In this document: in pieces, positions 17,660-27,672 of the stretch
Position numbering within the stretch: the stretch's first letter is position 1
Layout of the letters: each line of letters opens with the position of its first letter
Assembly (NCBI GenBank): GCA_031266015.1
Contig: JAISBU010000033.1
Location: 1 to 64,000 of the forward strand
Direction: 5' to 3'
Origin: Prevotellaceae bacterium
GTDB taxonomy: Bacteria > Bacteroidota > Bacteroidia > Bacteroidales > UBA932
Length of the DNA stretch: 64,000 nt
The notes under the pieces: generated by a model
Seen by the model: the letters and a program-made list of their open reading frames with translations, nothing else
What the model was told of the DNA's origin: nothing
Database searches by the model: none
Program-made: the position numbers and the translations under genes

Positions 17660-18168
17660 GCGTGAGAGAAGAAATTTTTCCTTTGGTAGACGCTGACGGG
17701 AATATCATTGGCAAGGCATCCAGAGCAAAATGTCATAGCGGCAGCAAGCTGCTGCATCCTGTTATTCACCTGCACTACTTCAACCTGCAAGGGCAGCTGT
17801 ATCTACAAAAACGCGCTCCTCACAAAGATATTCAACCGAATAAATGGGACACTGCTGTGGGCGGTCACATAGATTATGGTGAGGAAGTAGAAGCTGCGCT
17901 ACGCCGCGAAGCAAAAGAAGAGCTGGGGTTGCAGGATTTTCAACCGGTCTTTCTGTTCAAGTATATTTTTGAATCTGAGATTGAGCGAGAGCTGGTACAT
18001 GTTTACTATACCACATCAGACTTACCACCCAAGCCGGACTTGGATGAAGTTAGCGAAGGGCGTTTTTGGAGTGTAACCGAGATTATTGACGTGCTTAACG
18101 AAGGAATTTTTACGCCGAATTTCGAGGGGGAGATCCAACGTGTCTTAACAACAATAGAAGCTCGTTAG
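17656..18168 (+). CDS. Nudix hydrolase
   Basis: The 170-residue protein has a complete Nudix box at about residues 70-92 ([20 protein letters not shown] and LG). Such proteins cleave nucleoside diphosphates linked to another group; the N-terminal part ([19 protein letters not shown]) resembles the isopentenyl-diphosphate-isomerase-like branch of the family, whose substrates are not settled. It overlaps cca by four bases and meets hisS tail to tail with a four-base overlap, so neither has a spacer terminator. Confidence 0.9.
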   Translation: MSVREEIFPLVDADGNIIGKASRAKCHSGSKLLHPVIHLHYFNLQGQLYLQKRAPHKDIQPNKWDTAVGGHIDYGEEVEAALRREAKEELGLQDFQPVFLFKYIFESEIERELVHVYYTTSDLPPKPDLDEVSEGRFWSVTEIIDVLNEGIFTPNFEGEIQRVLTTIEAR

Positions 18169-19517
18169 AATGTAGAAAGCAACTCCTCGTGTGAAAGCAT
18201 CTTTTGCTCGCCTGTCTTCATATTTTTTAGCGCCACCATTCCTTTTTCCAGCTCACTTTCACCTATCACTGCCACATAAGGAATTTCACGCTTATTGGCG
18301 TAATCAAATTGTTTTGATAGCTTTCTATTTTCGGGATAAACTTCTACAGCTATTCCTTTTTGACGAAGCTGCAATGCCAACTTCACGCTAGCCAGCTCCT
18401 CCTTTTCTCCAAGATTCACAAACATTACTTGTGTACCCATCAATACGCTTTCCGGGAATAAGTTCAGCTGTGTCATCACATCGTAAATGCGATCTGCGCC
18501 AAACGAAATACCTACACCGGAAACATTCGGCAAACCAAATACTCCCGTCAGGTTATCATAGCGACCTCCTCCTGTTATGCTGCCAATCTCAACATCGTTA
18601 GCCTTTACCTCAAAAATAGCGCCGGTGTAATAGCTCAAGCCTCGCGCCAGCGACAAATCCAGCTCTATTTTGCAAGACATATCCAGGTTTTGCAAGTACT
18701 CGAAAATAGTTGTTAACTCCTGTACTCCAAGTGAACCAACTTCTGAATTTTTCAGCGCCTCACGCATCTTAGCTAGCTTATCGGCATTACTGCCCGACAA
18801 GGTCAAAATCGGCTCCAGCACGGCAATTGCGTTATCACCAATACCACGTTCACGCAGCTCTGCCTTCACTTTACCCAACCCAATCTTATCAATTTTATCA
18901 ATTGCTACAGTAATATCGGTTAGCTTATCTGCAGCATTCATCAGCTCGGCAAGACCGCTCAACACCTTGCGGTTGTTAACCTTTAGCGTAACGTTGATAT
19001 TTAACTTCTTGTAAACCTCATTCACAATTTGAATCAGTTCCACCTCATTCAGCAGAGAAGTTGAACCAACTACATCCACATCGCACTGGTAAAACTCACG
19101 ATAGCGGCCCTTTTGCGGACGATCGGCACGCCAAACCGGCTGAATCTGATACCGACGGAATGGGAATGAAATTTCACTTTGATGCTGCACCACGTAGCGT
19201 GCAAACGGTACGGTCAAATCATAGCGCAAGCCTTTTTCGCAAACATTTATAAATGAGGCGCTTGAATGGTTTAAATCTTCTGCCGTTAGCTTAGAAAAAG
19301 CATCACCCGAGTTGAGTATCTTGAACAACAGCTTATCACCTTCGTTGCCGTATTTTCCCAGCAAAGTAGGCAGGTTCTCCATAGCCGGAGTTTCAATTTG
19401 CTGAAAGCCAAAAGTTTTAAATACACTTTTTACCGTATCAAAAATATAGGTACGCTTTGCTGTTTCAATCGGTGAAAAATCACGGGTTCCTGAAGGTATG
19501 CCTGGTTTCTGAGCCAT
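18165..19517 (-). CDS. hisS: Histidine-tRNA ligase
   Basis: The 450-residue protein is a class II aminoacyl-tRNA synthetase. It has motif 2 [20 protein letters not shown], the histidine signature [10 protein letters not shown], and GGGRYDNL of motif 3 context. A C-terminal anticodon-binding domain follows. It charges tRNA-His. It is convergent with the Nudix gene and overlaps it by four bases. Confidence 0.97.
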   Translation of the reverse strand: MAQKPGIPSGTRDFSPIETAKRTYIFDTVKSVFKTFGFQQIETPAMENLPTLLGKYGNEGDKLLFKILNSGDAFSKLTAEDLNHSSASFINVCEKGLRYDLTVPFARYVVQHQSEISFPFRRYQIQPVWRADRPQKGRYREFYQCDVDVVGSTSLLNEVELIQIVNEVYKKLNINVTLKVNNRKVLSGLAELMNAADKLTDITVAIDKIDKIGLGKVKAELRERGIGDNAIAVLEPILTLSGSNADKLAKMREALKNSEVGSLGVQELTTIFEYLQNLDMSCKIELDLSLARGLSYYTGAIFEVKANDVEIGSITGGGRYDNLTGVFGLPNVSGVGISFGADRIYDVMTQLNLFPESVLMGTQVMFVNLGEKEELASVKLALQLRQKGIAVEVYPENRKLSKQFDYANKREIPYVAVIGESELEKGMVALKNMKTGEQKMLSHEELLSTF

Positions 19518-19602
19518 ATATAATTTACAGTTTAGCTATGTTGAGCCCGCAAGTCCGGTTCATAATTTGCGATTCACCACTCGTATAAATGGATGCGTAA
19601 AG

Positions 19603-21387
19603 TTACGACTTTTTGTACCAAAAAAAGTAGCTGTTTTGCTGCTGCTTCTGCTCCCTGGTACGCGCTACGAATATTTTCTCCTTGGTATACGGATTTATGC
19701 TTGTGTAGTACATTACAGCGCTCAAGGTCATGGGAGTAGGCGTAAAGTCTTGCACTTGTTCAAGTTTAAACCCTTGTTTTTTAGTTACTTGTAACAATTG
19801 CCGCATATCCTCGGCGGTACACCCCGGATGGCTGGAAATGAAGTAGGGTATAAGCTGCAAGCGCAGGTTTTCCTTACGGTTTTGCGCGTCAAACAGCCCC
19901 TTCAACTTTTCAAATAGCTTATACGAAGGCTTGCGCATGGCTACCAATACCTTATCAGAAGTATGCTCAGGAGCCACTTTTAGACGTCCGGAAATGTGAT
20001 GGCGCAGCATATCCGAAAAATATTTTTCACTCTCTTTATTCAAAAATCCCTGCTCATTCAGAAGCATATCATAACGAATCCCGCTACCTACAAAGGCTTT
20101 TTTGATCCCCTCAACTCCCCTCACCTTTTGCAATAAGGTCATTAAAGGCTTCACATCGTTATTCAGATTCTTGCATATGCGAGGATAAACGCAAGAGTAG
20201 CGCTTACACAAGCGGCACACGCCCGCATCTTTTCCCTGCATTTTGTACATGTTTGCCGATGGCCCGCCCACATCTGATAAGTACCCTTTGAAGTCCGGCA
20301 TTTGAGCCGTTCTTTTTACCTCCTGCAAAATGGATTTCTCAGAGCGGCTGGCCACATGCTTGCCCTGATGCATGGATATGGTACAGAAGCTGCATCCTCC
20401 GAAACAACCACGATGGATATTGACAGAGTGCCGCACCATTTCATACGCTGCAATGCGCTTATCCTTGTAGCGGGGATGCGGCATACGCGTATACGGCAGG
20501 TCAAAGGAACCATCAACCTCAGCCTCACTCATTGGTGGATAAGGCGGATTAACCATTACCGTATTTTGTCCTACATGCTCGCACAATACTTGTGCTTGAA
20601 TTTTATTGGATTCCTCCTCTACTTTTACAAAATTCTCGGCAAACTTTTCTTTGGATTTTACACATTCTTCAAAAGAATGGAGCATAATATGGCCAATGCC
20701 GTTGGTCAGGACTTCCGCACTTCGAGTACTCCCGCCGGCGGGGAGCGTACCCTTGCGCAAATAGACTGTTTGAGGTATATTGGTAAGTTCTCCTATCTTG
20801 TCTCCTGCAGCCAATCTTTTTGCGATCTCTACAATAGATTTCTCGCCCATGCCATACACCAGCATATCGGCGTTGGTTTCGCACAAAATACCCGGACGCA
20901 GCTTATCCTGCCAATAATCATAGTGCGTAAGCCTGCGCAACGAAGCCTCAATACCTCCAATAACTACAGGAATCTCCGGAAATAGCTGTTTTACGATTTT
21001 GGCATACTCATAGCAGGCATAATCGGGGCGCATATCGTTGCGCTCATCAGGCGTATAGGCATCATTGCTGCGCAAACGCTTGTTAGCGGTGTAGTGGTTC
21101 ACCATGCTGTCCATGCAGCCGGAGGTAACTCCAAAGAAAAGCCTTGGCGCACCCAGCTTTTTAAAGTCACGCAAATCATCGCGCCAGTTGGGTTGCGGTA
21201 CAATAGCCACACGATAGCCTTGCGCCTCAAGCACACGACCGATAACCGCAGCGCCAAACGACGGATGGTCAACATAGGCATCGCCTGAAAAAAGGATTAC
21301 ATCGAGGTAATCCCATCCTTTTGCCACAACTTCTTTTTGTGAGGTTGGAAGAAATTTAGATATGCGTGGCGACAGGCTCATTTTCAT
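19603..21387 (-). CDS. YgiQ-family radical SAM protein
   Basis: The 594-residue protein matches the YgiQ (UPF0313) family along its length: the N-terminal segment DVILFSGDAYVDHPSFG, the cobalamin-binding-like fold, and the radical SAM cluster motif RGCFGGCSFC with cysteines 328, 332 and 335. The reaction is unknown. The -7 box at 21389-21396 ends two bases before the first ATG (21387), so the second ATG (21381) may be the real, leaderless start. Confidence 0.9.
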   Translation of the reverse strand: MKMSLSPRISKFLPTSQKEVVAKGWDYLDVILFSGDAYVDHPSFGAAVIGRVLEAQGYRVAIVPQPNWRDDLRDFKKLGAPRLFFGVTSGCMDSMVNHYTANKRLRSNDAYTPDERNDMRPDYACYEYAKIVKQLFPEIPVVIGGIEASLRRLTHYDYWQDKLRPGILCETNADMLVYGMGEKSIVEIAKRLAAGDKIGELTNIPQTVYLRKGTLPAGGSTRSAEVLTNGIGHIMLHSFEECVKSKEKFAENFVKVEEESNKIQAQVLCEHVGQNTVMVNPPYPPMSEAEVDGSFDLPYTRMPHPRYKDKRIAAYEMVRHSVNIHRGCFGGCSFCTISMHQGKHVASRSEKSILQEVKRTAQMPDFKGYLSDVGGPSANMYKMQGKDAGVCRLCKRYSCVYPRICKNLNNDVKPLMTLLQKVRGVEGIKKAFVGSGIRYDMLLNEQGFLNKESEKYFSDMLRHHISGRLKVAPEHTSDKVLVAMRKPSYKLFEKLKGLFDAQNRKENLRLQLIPYFISSHPGCTAEDMRQLLQVTKKQGFKLEQVQDFTPTPMTLSAVMYYTSINPYTKEKIFVARTREQKQQQNSYFFWYKKS

Positions 21388-21388
21388 G

Positions 21389-21396
21389 CAAAGATA
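21389..21396 (-). promoter_or_regulatory. -7 box (TATCTTTG) of the YgiQ gene
   Basis: The minus strand reads TATCTTTG, a full match to the -7 consensus, directly before the first ATG of the YgiQ gene. Confidence 0.6.
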
Positions 21397-21440
21397 ATAC
21401 CATTTACGATTGAAGATTTACGATTTTTGGGTGCGGATGC

Positions 21441-21490
21441 GTTGTTACCCTGAGCTTCGGTTCCTCCGCTACGCGGAGCCTGCCCCGAGT
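21441..21490. repeat. Dispersed repeat fragment upstream of the YgiQ gene
   Basis: The words ACCCTGAGC, GGTTCCTCCGCTACG and GAGCCTGCCC correspond to the larger repeat at 15930-15975. It lies between folD and the YgiQ gene. Short ATTTACGATT words at 21402 and 21417 are also repetitive and recur near 45592. Confidence 0.6.
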
Positions 21491-21585
21491 ATATTCCCTA
21501 ATTCAAAAAGTACATTTTTTACCCGAAGTGTACCAAAGATAGTAAATTTTTACTTCCAAATTTTCTCCGAAAAATCTACGGTTTA

Positions 21586-22467
21586 CTACCCATATACCTC
21601 TTTTTTGTAGGCCTTTAAGGTGTTTTTCATGAGCGAAATAATGGTCATGGGACCAACGCCACCGGGAACAGGTGTAATGTAGCTGCACTTAGGCGCTACC
21701 TCATCGTACTTAACATCTCCCTGGAGCCGGAATCCGCTCTTGGTATCAGCGGCAGGAACACGCGTGATGCCCACATCAATAACTACGGCACCTTGCTTTA
21801 CCATTTCAGCGGTTAAAAATTCGGGATGCCCCAAGGCCGCAACAATAATATCAGCCGTACGGCAAATCTCCTTAATATTCTTGGTGCGGCTATGGCAAAC
21901 GGTTACGGTACAGTCGCCGGGAGCCCCCTTTTGTGATAAAAGGTTCATCATGGGGCGTCCTACAATACTGCTACGACCAACCACCACGGCATGTTTACCG
22001 CTTGTTTCAATCCTGTAGCGCTTGAGTAACTCCATTATACCCGCCGGTGTTGCCGATACGTACGATGGCAAACCTATCGTCATACGACCGACGTTGATTG
22101 GATGAAATCCGTCAACATCCTTTTTGGGATCGATAGCCTCAACTACTTTTTGCTCGTTAATGCGCTCAGGAAGAGGTAGTTGTACAATAAATCCATCAAC
22201 GGTTTCATCGGCATTCAGCTTGGCAATCTGCACCAACAACTCCTGCTCGGTAATAGCATCCTCGAAGCGCAGCACCTGAGATTTAAAACCGCATTCGCCA
22301 CATGCCTTTTCTTTACCTGCCACGTATGTTTGGCTGGCTCCGTCATTGCCAACAATAATAGCCACAAGCTGCGGAATGCGTTTGCCGGCCGCTGCCAATT
22401 GAACCACCTCTGCCGCTATTTCGCCACGCACCTCAGCTGCTATTTTTTTACCGTCTAAGATTTGCAT
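21586..22467 (-). CDS. folD: Bifunctional methylenetetrahydrofolate dehydrogenase/cyclohydrolase
   Basis: The 293-residue protein shows FolD signatures: YVAGKEKA with the catalytic lysine near 52, VQLPLP near 95-100, [10 protein letters not shown] at 164-173 for NADP binding, and [10 protein letters not shown] near the end. It interconverts methylene-, methenyl- and formyl-tetrahydrofolate in the cytoplasm. It lies 10-11 bases after a TPR protein gene and is the last gene of a run that begins with ffh. Confidence 0.97.
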   Translation of the reverse strand: MQILDGKKIAAEVRGEIAAEVVQLAAAGKRIPQLVAIIVGNDGASQTYVAGKEKACGECGFKSQVLRFEDAITEQELLVQIAKLNADETVDGFIVQLPLPERINEQKVVEAIDPKKDVDGFHPINVGRMTIGLPSYVSATPAGIMELLKRYRIETSGKHAVVVGRSSIVGRPMMNLLSQKGAPGDCTVTVCHSRTKNIKEICRTADIIVAALGHPEFLTAEMVKQGAVVIDVGITRVPAADTKSGFRLQGDVKYDEVAPKCSYITPVPGGVGPMTIISLMKNTLKAYKKEVYG

Positions 22468-22477
22468 GTTTCAGTGA

Positions 22478-23320
22478 TTAGCGGTTAATGATTAGGAATA
22501 ATTCTTTTTCTATTTGCTGCAAGTATACTTTATCAGGATAATCAATGTAGCTGCTCTTGCCCGGTAAAGATTTTCCTGACAAAAAATACTTTTTGGCTTT
22601 TTCAAGATTCCCTTTACACTCTTGTACATTGCCCTGGTGTTTATAAACCATTGCTGCATAATAGTACGCATCTGCGACATAATCGTTGTTTTTTACTTGC
22701 GCAGCAAAAGATTTTAAGGCTTCATCGTGCTGCTTTAGCTCCATTTGTAAAACGCCCAAATGCAGATAGTCAAAAGGACCGGCGTACGGTGCCTTAGCCA
22801 AATAATCTTGCATTATAGCCAGCGCATTGCCCTTTTGCCCAAGGGCAGCGTATGAAAACGCACGCACCATCTGCAAGTGATAATCTCCATTATAAATGTA
22901 GCCAATATCAATCGTTAGTAATGAATCGCAACGCTCAATATCGGAAATAGCGCCCTCATAGTCACGCAAAAACATGAAGCGTGCTCCTCCACGATAGCCC
23001 ATGTAGGTATTCGGTTCGTACTTTACTGCGCTGTCTATTAACTGCTTCCATTGCACAAATTCGCCACGCTTAAGGTAAGGAATTGCCTTTACGTAGTACG
23101 CCTTGCCAAAGGTGGGACAAAGAAAAACGTTGGTATCAAGGGACATTTGCGACAGGCGGCTTCCCTGCTTATAGCTCCAATCCCACGCAGCACGGTTGTA
23201 ACTTTGGCAAGCCTCGTAGCATGGCGAGTCTTTATCGTATAGTGCATCACAGTTAATTTCTTGCGCAAACAAAACACCAACAACAAGGTTACAAGTATAT
23301 GTCAGTAATACGCGTTTCAT
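22478..23320 (-). CDS. Exported tetratricopeptide-repeat protein
   Basis: The 280-residue protein begins with a signal peptide (MKRVLLTYTCNLVVGVLFAQ). The rest is helical, with TPR-like pairs (AFSYAALGQKGNALAIMQDY, then LGVLQMELKQHDEALKSFA, then YYYAAMVYKHQGNVQECKG). I start it at the ATG at 23320; one codon earlier (23323) is a GTG that overlaps the stop of the previous gene. No partner or function is known. Four cysteines lie near the N-terminus of the mature protein. Confidence 0.75.
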   Translation of the reverse strand: MKRVLLTYTCNLVVGVLFAQEINCDALYDKDSPCYEACQSYNRAAWDWSYKQGSRLSQMSLDTNVFLCPTFGKAYYVKAIPYLKRGEFVQWKQLIDSAVKYEPNTYMGYRGGARFMFLRDYEGAISDIERCDSLLTIDIGYIYNGDYHLQMVRAFSYAALGQKGNALAIMQDYLAKAPYAGPFDYLHLGVLQMELKQHDEALKSFAAQVKNNDYVADAYYYAAMVYKHQGNVQECKGNLEKAKKYFLSGKSLPGKSSYIDYPDKVYLQQIEKELFLIINR

Positions 23321-23322
23321 CA

Positions 23323-23901
23323 CTATGGAAGTATTAACTCTATAGCACCATCCTTCATTTTGAATGTCAAACGCTGGTAGTAGTCATACGCTTTTATTAC
23401 CGATGTTGTATCGGGGTTATCAATAAACAAAGGCACCATGCGCGATTCTTTACCAACCTGAAACACTTCCCAACCTTTCAAACTTTTACACAAGGTCATC
23501 AATTGCCTAGTGATGCTGCTGTCAAATTGCATCGGCTGATAATTTCTATTCATTGACTCCATGCGGAATCGTCCGGATTCGCCTTTACAGCTTACCATAA
23601 AGCGAACGGTTATCCATCCCGTTTGCCCTTTTACTTTACCAGGCTTAAACCCTTTTGCAAAATATTCATTTACAAAATCTTTTCCACCATCTATGCACAA
23701 CGAACCGCCATTCTTATTATAAGGCATAGCCCTTTGTTCGTCGCAGGGTATAAAGGTTGTATCGTCCAGCTTGGGATCGAAAGGAATATCGCCAACCATG
23801 CGCAAGTACTCCTGTTCATGTATTTTCTGTTGAGCAAGAACGAGGATTGTTGATGATAGAATCAACAGCAATACCCATAATATGGAGCAATATCTTTTCA
23901 A
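23323..23901 (-). CDS. Exported protein with TonB-C-like segment
   Basis: The 192-residue protein has a signal peptide (MKRYCSILWVLLLILSST, cleavage likely after VLAQ). A segment near residues 95-150 (GWITVRFMVSCKGESGRF, then a helix leading to LKGWEV) resembles the end domain of TonB-type proteins, but there is no membrane anchor of TonB type. It lies directly before the TPR gene with overlapping ends, so the two are probably made together. Function unknown. Confidence 0.65.
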   Translation of the reverse strand: MKRYCSILWVLLLILSSTILVLAQQKIHEQEYLRMVGDIPFDPKLDDTTFIPCDEQRAMPYNKNGGSLCIDGGKDFVNEYFAKGFKPGKVKGQTGWITVRFMVSCKGESGRFRMESMNRNYQPMQFDSSITRQLMTLCKSLKGWEVFQVGKESRMVPLFIDNPDTTSVIKAYDYYQRLTFKMKDGAIELILP

Positions 23902-23939
23902 GTTAAATGAATATCCTTACATCTTAAAGGTTGCATTAT

Positions 23940-25262
23940 CTACCGCCTTCCCATCATACTCATCAAGTTCTTCGCACCTCCGCCACTCATGCTCTTCATC
24001 ATTTTACGGGTATCTTCAAACTGCTTAAGCAGGCGGTTTACCTCTTCAATTCCACGACCGCTGCCCGCTGCAATACGCTTACGCCGACTACCGTTCATAA
24101 CGTCAGGATTCTCACGCTCTTGTGGTGTCATTGACGAAATAATCGCCTCAATTCCCTTGAAGGCATCATCGTCAATATCAATATTTTTAAGGGCTTTACC
24201 TATGCCCGGCAGCATGCCCAGCAAATCTTTCACGTTACCCATTTTCTTGATTTGTTGAATCTGAGCGATGAAGTCGTTGAAGTTAAACTGATTTTTGGCA
24301 ATACGCTTTTGTATGCGGCGTGCCTCCTCCTCATTGTATTGCTCCTGAGCGCGCTCCACCAACGACACAATATCGCCCATGCCAAGAATGCGGTCGGCCA
24401 TACGATCGGGGTAGAATACCTGCAAGGCATCCATCTTTTCGCCGGCGCTCAAGAATTTGATCGGCTTATGCACCACGGCGCGAATAGAAAGCGCAGCGCC
24501 ACCACGAGTATCGCCGTCCAGTTTGGTAAGAACAACACCGTCAAAATTCAACCGCTCATTGAATTCTTTAGCGGTATTCACAGCATCCTGTCCGGTCATG
24601 GAGTCAACCACAAACAGCGTTTCCGAGGGTGACACCGCCTTTTTTACAGCCTCAATCTCACGCATCATTTCCTCATCAATAGCTAAACGACCGGCGGTAT
24701 CTACAATTACAACATTGTGACCATTCTTTTTGGCAAAGTCAACGGCATTCTTGGCAATTTGCACAGCGTTTTTATTGCCTTCCTCGGTATACACTGGCAC
24801 GCCGATCTGCTCTCCCAAAACTTTCAGCTGATCAATGGCCGCAGGACGATAAACATCACAAGCCACAAGCAAAGGCGAGCGACCTTTTTTATGAATCGTA
24901 GAGGCCAACTTGCCGGAAAAAGTTGTTTTGCCGGAACCCTGCAAGCCTGCAATCAACACAGCTGCCGGAGAGCCTTTCAGATTAATATCTTCGGACGCTG
25001 AACCCATCAAAATTACAAGCTCGTCACGCACAATCTTGGTGAGCATTTGCCCCGGCTTAACGGCTGTAAGCACATTCTGACCAAGGGCTTTTTGCTTTAC
25101 ATCATCGGTAAAACTTTTTGCAACTTTGTAGCTCACATCGGCATCCAACAATGCTTTACGAATTTCTTTAACGGTTTCGGCAACGTTTATCTCGGTAATT
25201 TTACCTTCACCTTTAAGCGTTTTAAACGCGCGATCCAGCTTATCTTGTAGGTTTTCAAACAT
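23940..25262 (-). CDS. ffh: Signal recognition particle protein Ffh
   Basis: The 440-residue protein has the NG GTPase domain, with P-loop GLQGSGKTT at residues 106-114 and DTAGR, and a methionine-rich M domain at the end (MKSMSGGGAKNLMSMMG). It targets nascent membrane proteins with the SRP RNA. I start it at the ATG at 25262 (MFENLQDKLD); the upstream ATG at 25289 would add nine residues not found in the family. Confidence 0.97.
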   Translation of the reverse strand: MFENLQDKLDRAFKTLKGEGKITEINVAETVKEIRKALLDADVSYKVAKSFTDDVKQKALGQNVLTAVKPGQMLTKIVRDELVILMGSASEDINLKGSPAAVLIAGLQGSGKTTFSGKLASTIHKKGRSPLLVACDVYRPAAIDQLKVLGEQIGVPVYTEEGNKNAVQIAKNAVDFAKKNGHNVVIVDTAGRLAIDEEMMREIEAVKKAVSPSETLFVVDSMTGQDAVNTAKEFNERLNFDGVVLTKLDGDTRGGAALSIRAVVHKPIKFLSAGEKMDALQVFYPDRMADRILGMGDIVSLVERAQEQYNEEEARRIQKRIAKNQFNFNDFIAQIQQIKKMGNVKDLLGMLPGIGKALKNIDIDDDAFKGIEAIISSMTPQERENPDVMNGSRRKRIAAGSGRGIEEVNRLLKQFEDTRKMMKSMSGGGAKNLMSMMGRR

Positions 25263-25277
25263 GGTATAGAGTCGTAA

Positions 25278-25303
25278 GTTGACAGTCAATAGTCGACAGT
25301 CAA
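25278..25303. repeat. Left inverted repeat beside the four-helix-bundle gene
   Basis: This 26-base segment, starting GTTGACAGTCAATAGTCGAC, is the reverse complement of 25684-25709 at 22 of 26 positions. Inside it the word GACAGTCAATAG is present twice in tandem. Confidence 0.7.
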
Positions 25304-25307
25304 TAGG

Positions 25308-25652
25308 TTATATTTTTATTGATTTTATTAATCCGGTCATAAGGCGGCTTACTTCTTTGCTCAACTCCATAATGGCCGCTGAACAATCTGTAAATTTCAA
25401 TTTCTCTGCCAAATAGAGCATTGATCGCACTTCGCTACATGAGGCTTTTGCTATGTACAGAAATTTTACAAAGTCAGCATCTGAGCTTCTGTCAAATCCT
25501 TCCGCAATATTATTTGAGACTGAAACCGCCGCCCTGCATATTTGATTTTTAAACGAAAAATCTTTACAATCATCAAAAGCCGCATAAACCACTACTGCCA
25601 GCTCCTGCGCTTTTTGCCATGCAATAATATCTTCAAATTTTGTAATTACCAT
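25308..25652 (-). CDS. Four-helix-bundle protein (23S rRNA intervening-sequence protein family)
   Basis: The 114-residue protein matches the small four-helix-bundle family first seen in 23S rRNA intervening sequences: FEDIIAWQKAQEL at the start, QICRAAVSVSNNIAEGFDR in the middle, and helical EVRSMLYLAEKL after it. Members are common, mobile-looking single genes in Bacteroidota, and their role is unknown. Here it lies between ffh and argS and is flanked by inverted repeats, as if inserted as one unit. Confidence 0.88.
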   Translation of the reverse strand: MVITKFEDIIAWQKAQELAVVVYAAFDDCKDFSFKNQICRAAVSVSNNIAEGFDRSSDADFVKFLYIAKASCSEVRSMLYLAEKLKFTDCSAAIMELSKEVSRLMTGLIKSIKI

Positions 25653-25683
25653 AAGTAAAAAGTTAACAATTACAAGCTGCGAG

Positions 25684-25709
25684 TTGACTGTGGACTATTT
25701 ACTGTTTAC
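25684..25709. repeat. Right inverted repeat beside the four-helix-bundle gene
   Basis: This segment begins TTGACTGTGGACTATTTACT and matches the reverse complement of 25278-25303 at 22 of 26 bases. Its end holds short tandem TTTACTG words. Confidence 0.7.
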
Positions 25710-25723
25710 TGTTTACTTCTTTT

Positions 25724-27502
25724 TTACATTCTTTCCGGAACTTCCATCCCCAGCAATTCTGTGGCGGTTTTGATTACGTTTCCTATTTGCTGCAGAAGCT
25801 CCAGACGTTGCAATTTCACGTCAACATTTTCTTCCTTCAAGATAGAAACGTCATGGTAGTACTGGTTAAACTCTTTGGCAAGCTCATACACGTAGTTAGC
25901 AATGAGCGCGGGCGAATGCTCTGCACCTGCCTGCGCTACTATCTGTGGAAAATCGGCTAGATTTTTCACCAGCTCTACCTCTTTCTCTCCCAGCATAGCC
26001 GTACCTATCGTTGGAGCCAGATTCTGCTCCTGCGCTTTTCGTAAAACAGAGCGGATACGAGCATGCGTATACTGCAAGAAAGGTCCGGTATTTCCATTAA
26101 AGTCAATGCTTTCATTAGGATCGAAAAGCATGGTTTTTTTAGGGTCAACTTTCAAAATGAAGTACTTCAGCGCCCCCAATCCAATCATGCGGAACAGCTG
26201 TTGTCGCTCATCCTGCGGAATGCCGGCCAGCTTACCTAGCTCTAACGACGTATCACGAGCAGTGGAAATCATGGCATCCATTAAATCATCGGCATCTACC
26301 ACGGTACCTTCACGGGATTTCATTTTGCCCTCCGGCAGCTCCACCATGCCGTACGACAGGTGGTAAATATAATCCGACCAATCGTAACCTAACTTTTTAA
26401 GCACTAATTTTAGCACCTGAAAGTGGTAGTTTTGCTCGTTGCCTACCACATAAATCAGCTCTCCGAATTTATACTCTTCATGGCGTTGACGGGCAGTTCC
26501 CAAATCCTGTGTCATGTACACCGAGGTACCATCGGAGCGTAGCAGGAGCTTCTGGTCAAGTCCATCGGCTGTAAGGTCAACCCATACAGAGCCATCTTCT
26601 TTTTTGAAGAAAACGCCTTTCGCCAAACCGTCGTTAACAATCTCTTTACCAAATAGATACGTATTTGATTCGTAGTATGTTTTATCAAATGAAACGCCCA
26701 GCTGCTTGTAGGTAACATCGAAGCCTTCGTATACCCAACCGTTCATTTTTTCCCAGAGATCAACCACCTCCTTGTCGCCCTGCTCCCACTTAAGCAGCAT
26801 TTCCTGCGCCTCAACAATCGCAGGCGCCTGCTTCTTTGCTTCATCCTCAGAAAGGCCTTTCTGCATAAGCTCCACAAGCTGCTCCTTGTACATTTTGTCG
26901 AACTTCACGTAGTAATCTCCCACCAAATGATCGCCTTTTTTCCCCGACGACTGCGGCGTTTCTCCATTACCAAACTTTTGCCAGGCCAGCATTGATTTAC
27001 AAATATGTATACCTCGATCATTAACCAGGTTTACTTTGATAACATTATGACCGTTAGCTTCCAGGATTTTTGCAACGGAGTAGCCCAGCAGGTTGTTACG
27101 GATATGGCCCAGGTGCAAAGGCTTGTTGGTGTTGGGAGAAGAGTACTCAACCATCACCGTGCGGCCTGAAGCGCCTTTTGAATTCACACCAAAACTCTGA
27201 TCATCAATAATTTGACTTAATTGCCTCAGCCAAAAATCTGTTGACAGCTTAATGTTCAGGAAGCCTTTTACAACGTTGAAATTTTCAACCTGCGGTACGT
27301 TAGCCTTAAGCCACTCTCCCACCTCCGTAGCGGTTTGCTCGGGCGACTTGCGGCTTAACCTGGTAAGGGGAAATGTAACAAGGGTAACGTCGCCCTCAAA
27401 CTCCTTACGAGTTTTTTGCAGCTGCAAGGGTACGCTGTCGGTATTGTAAAGGGATAGGGAGCATTTTTTTAGCTGCTCTCCTACAAACAGCTCCACATTC
27501 AT
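25724..27502 (-). CDS. argS: Arginine-tRNA ligase
   Basis: I start this 592-residue protein at the ATG at 27502 (MNVELFVGEQLKK), because 45 more residues from the upstream ATG at 27637 have no counterpart in the family and would be cluster-poor in known motifs. It has the class I signature HLGH at residues 130-133 after SSPNTNKPL, and EGKMKSREGT in the place of KMSKS. It charges tRNA-Arg. The C-terminal anticodon domain is complete, ending in VPERM. Confidence 0.96.
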   Translation of the reverse strand: MNVELFVGEQLKKCSLSLYNTDSVPLQLQKTRKEFEGDVTLVTFPLTRLSRKSPEQTATEVGEWLKANVPQVENFNVVKGFLNIKLSTDFWLRQLSQIIDDQSFGVNSKGASGRTVMVEYSSPNTNKPLHLGHIRNNLLGYSVAKILEANGHNVIKVNLVNDRGIHICKSMLAWQKFGNGETPQSSGKKGDHLVGDYYVKFDKMYKEQLVELMQKGLSEDEAKKQAPAIVEAQEMLLKWEQGDKEVVDLWEKMNGWVYEGFDVTYKQLGVSFDKTYYESNTYLFGKEIVNDGLAKGVFFKKEDGSVWVDLTADGLDQKLLLRSDGTSVYMTQDLGTARQRHEEYKFGELIYVVGNEQNYHFQVLKLVLKKLGYDWSDYIYHLSYGMVELPEGKMKSREGTVVDADDLMDAMISTARDTSLELGKLAGIPQDERQQLFRMIGLGALKYFILKVDPKKTMLFDPNESIDFNGNTGPFLQYTHARIRSVLRKAQEQNLAPTIGTAMLGEKEVELVKNLADFPQIVAQAGAEHSPALIANYVYELAKEFNQYYHDVSILKEENVDVKLQRLELLQQIGNVIKTATELLGMEVPERM

Positions 27503-27672
27503 ATCCGTTAAAAAAGTTTTAACTGTAAAGATATGAAAAAATTGGGACTTACAGAAGCGCAAAACCATGCTTCTATTATGGACTTTGCGAAGCGTTACAG
27601 AGGTTAACCTCTGTAATGCAAAAAGGCTGCTCAACACACTTTTGAATTGAAAATAACGGCTATACCAAACTG

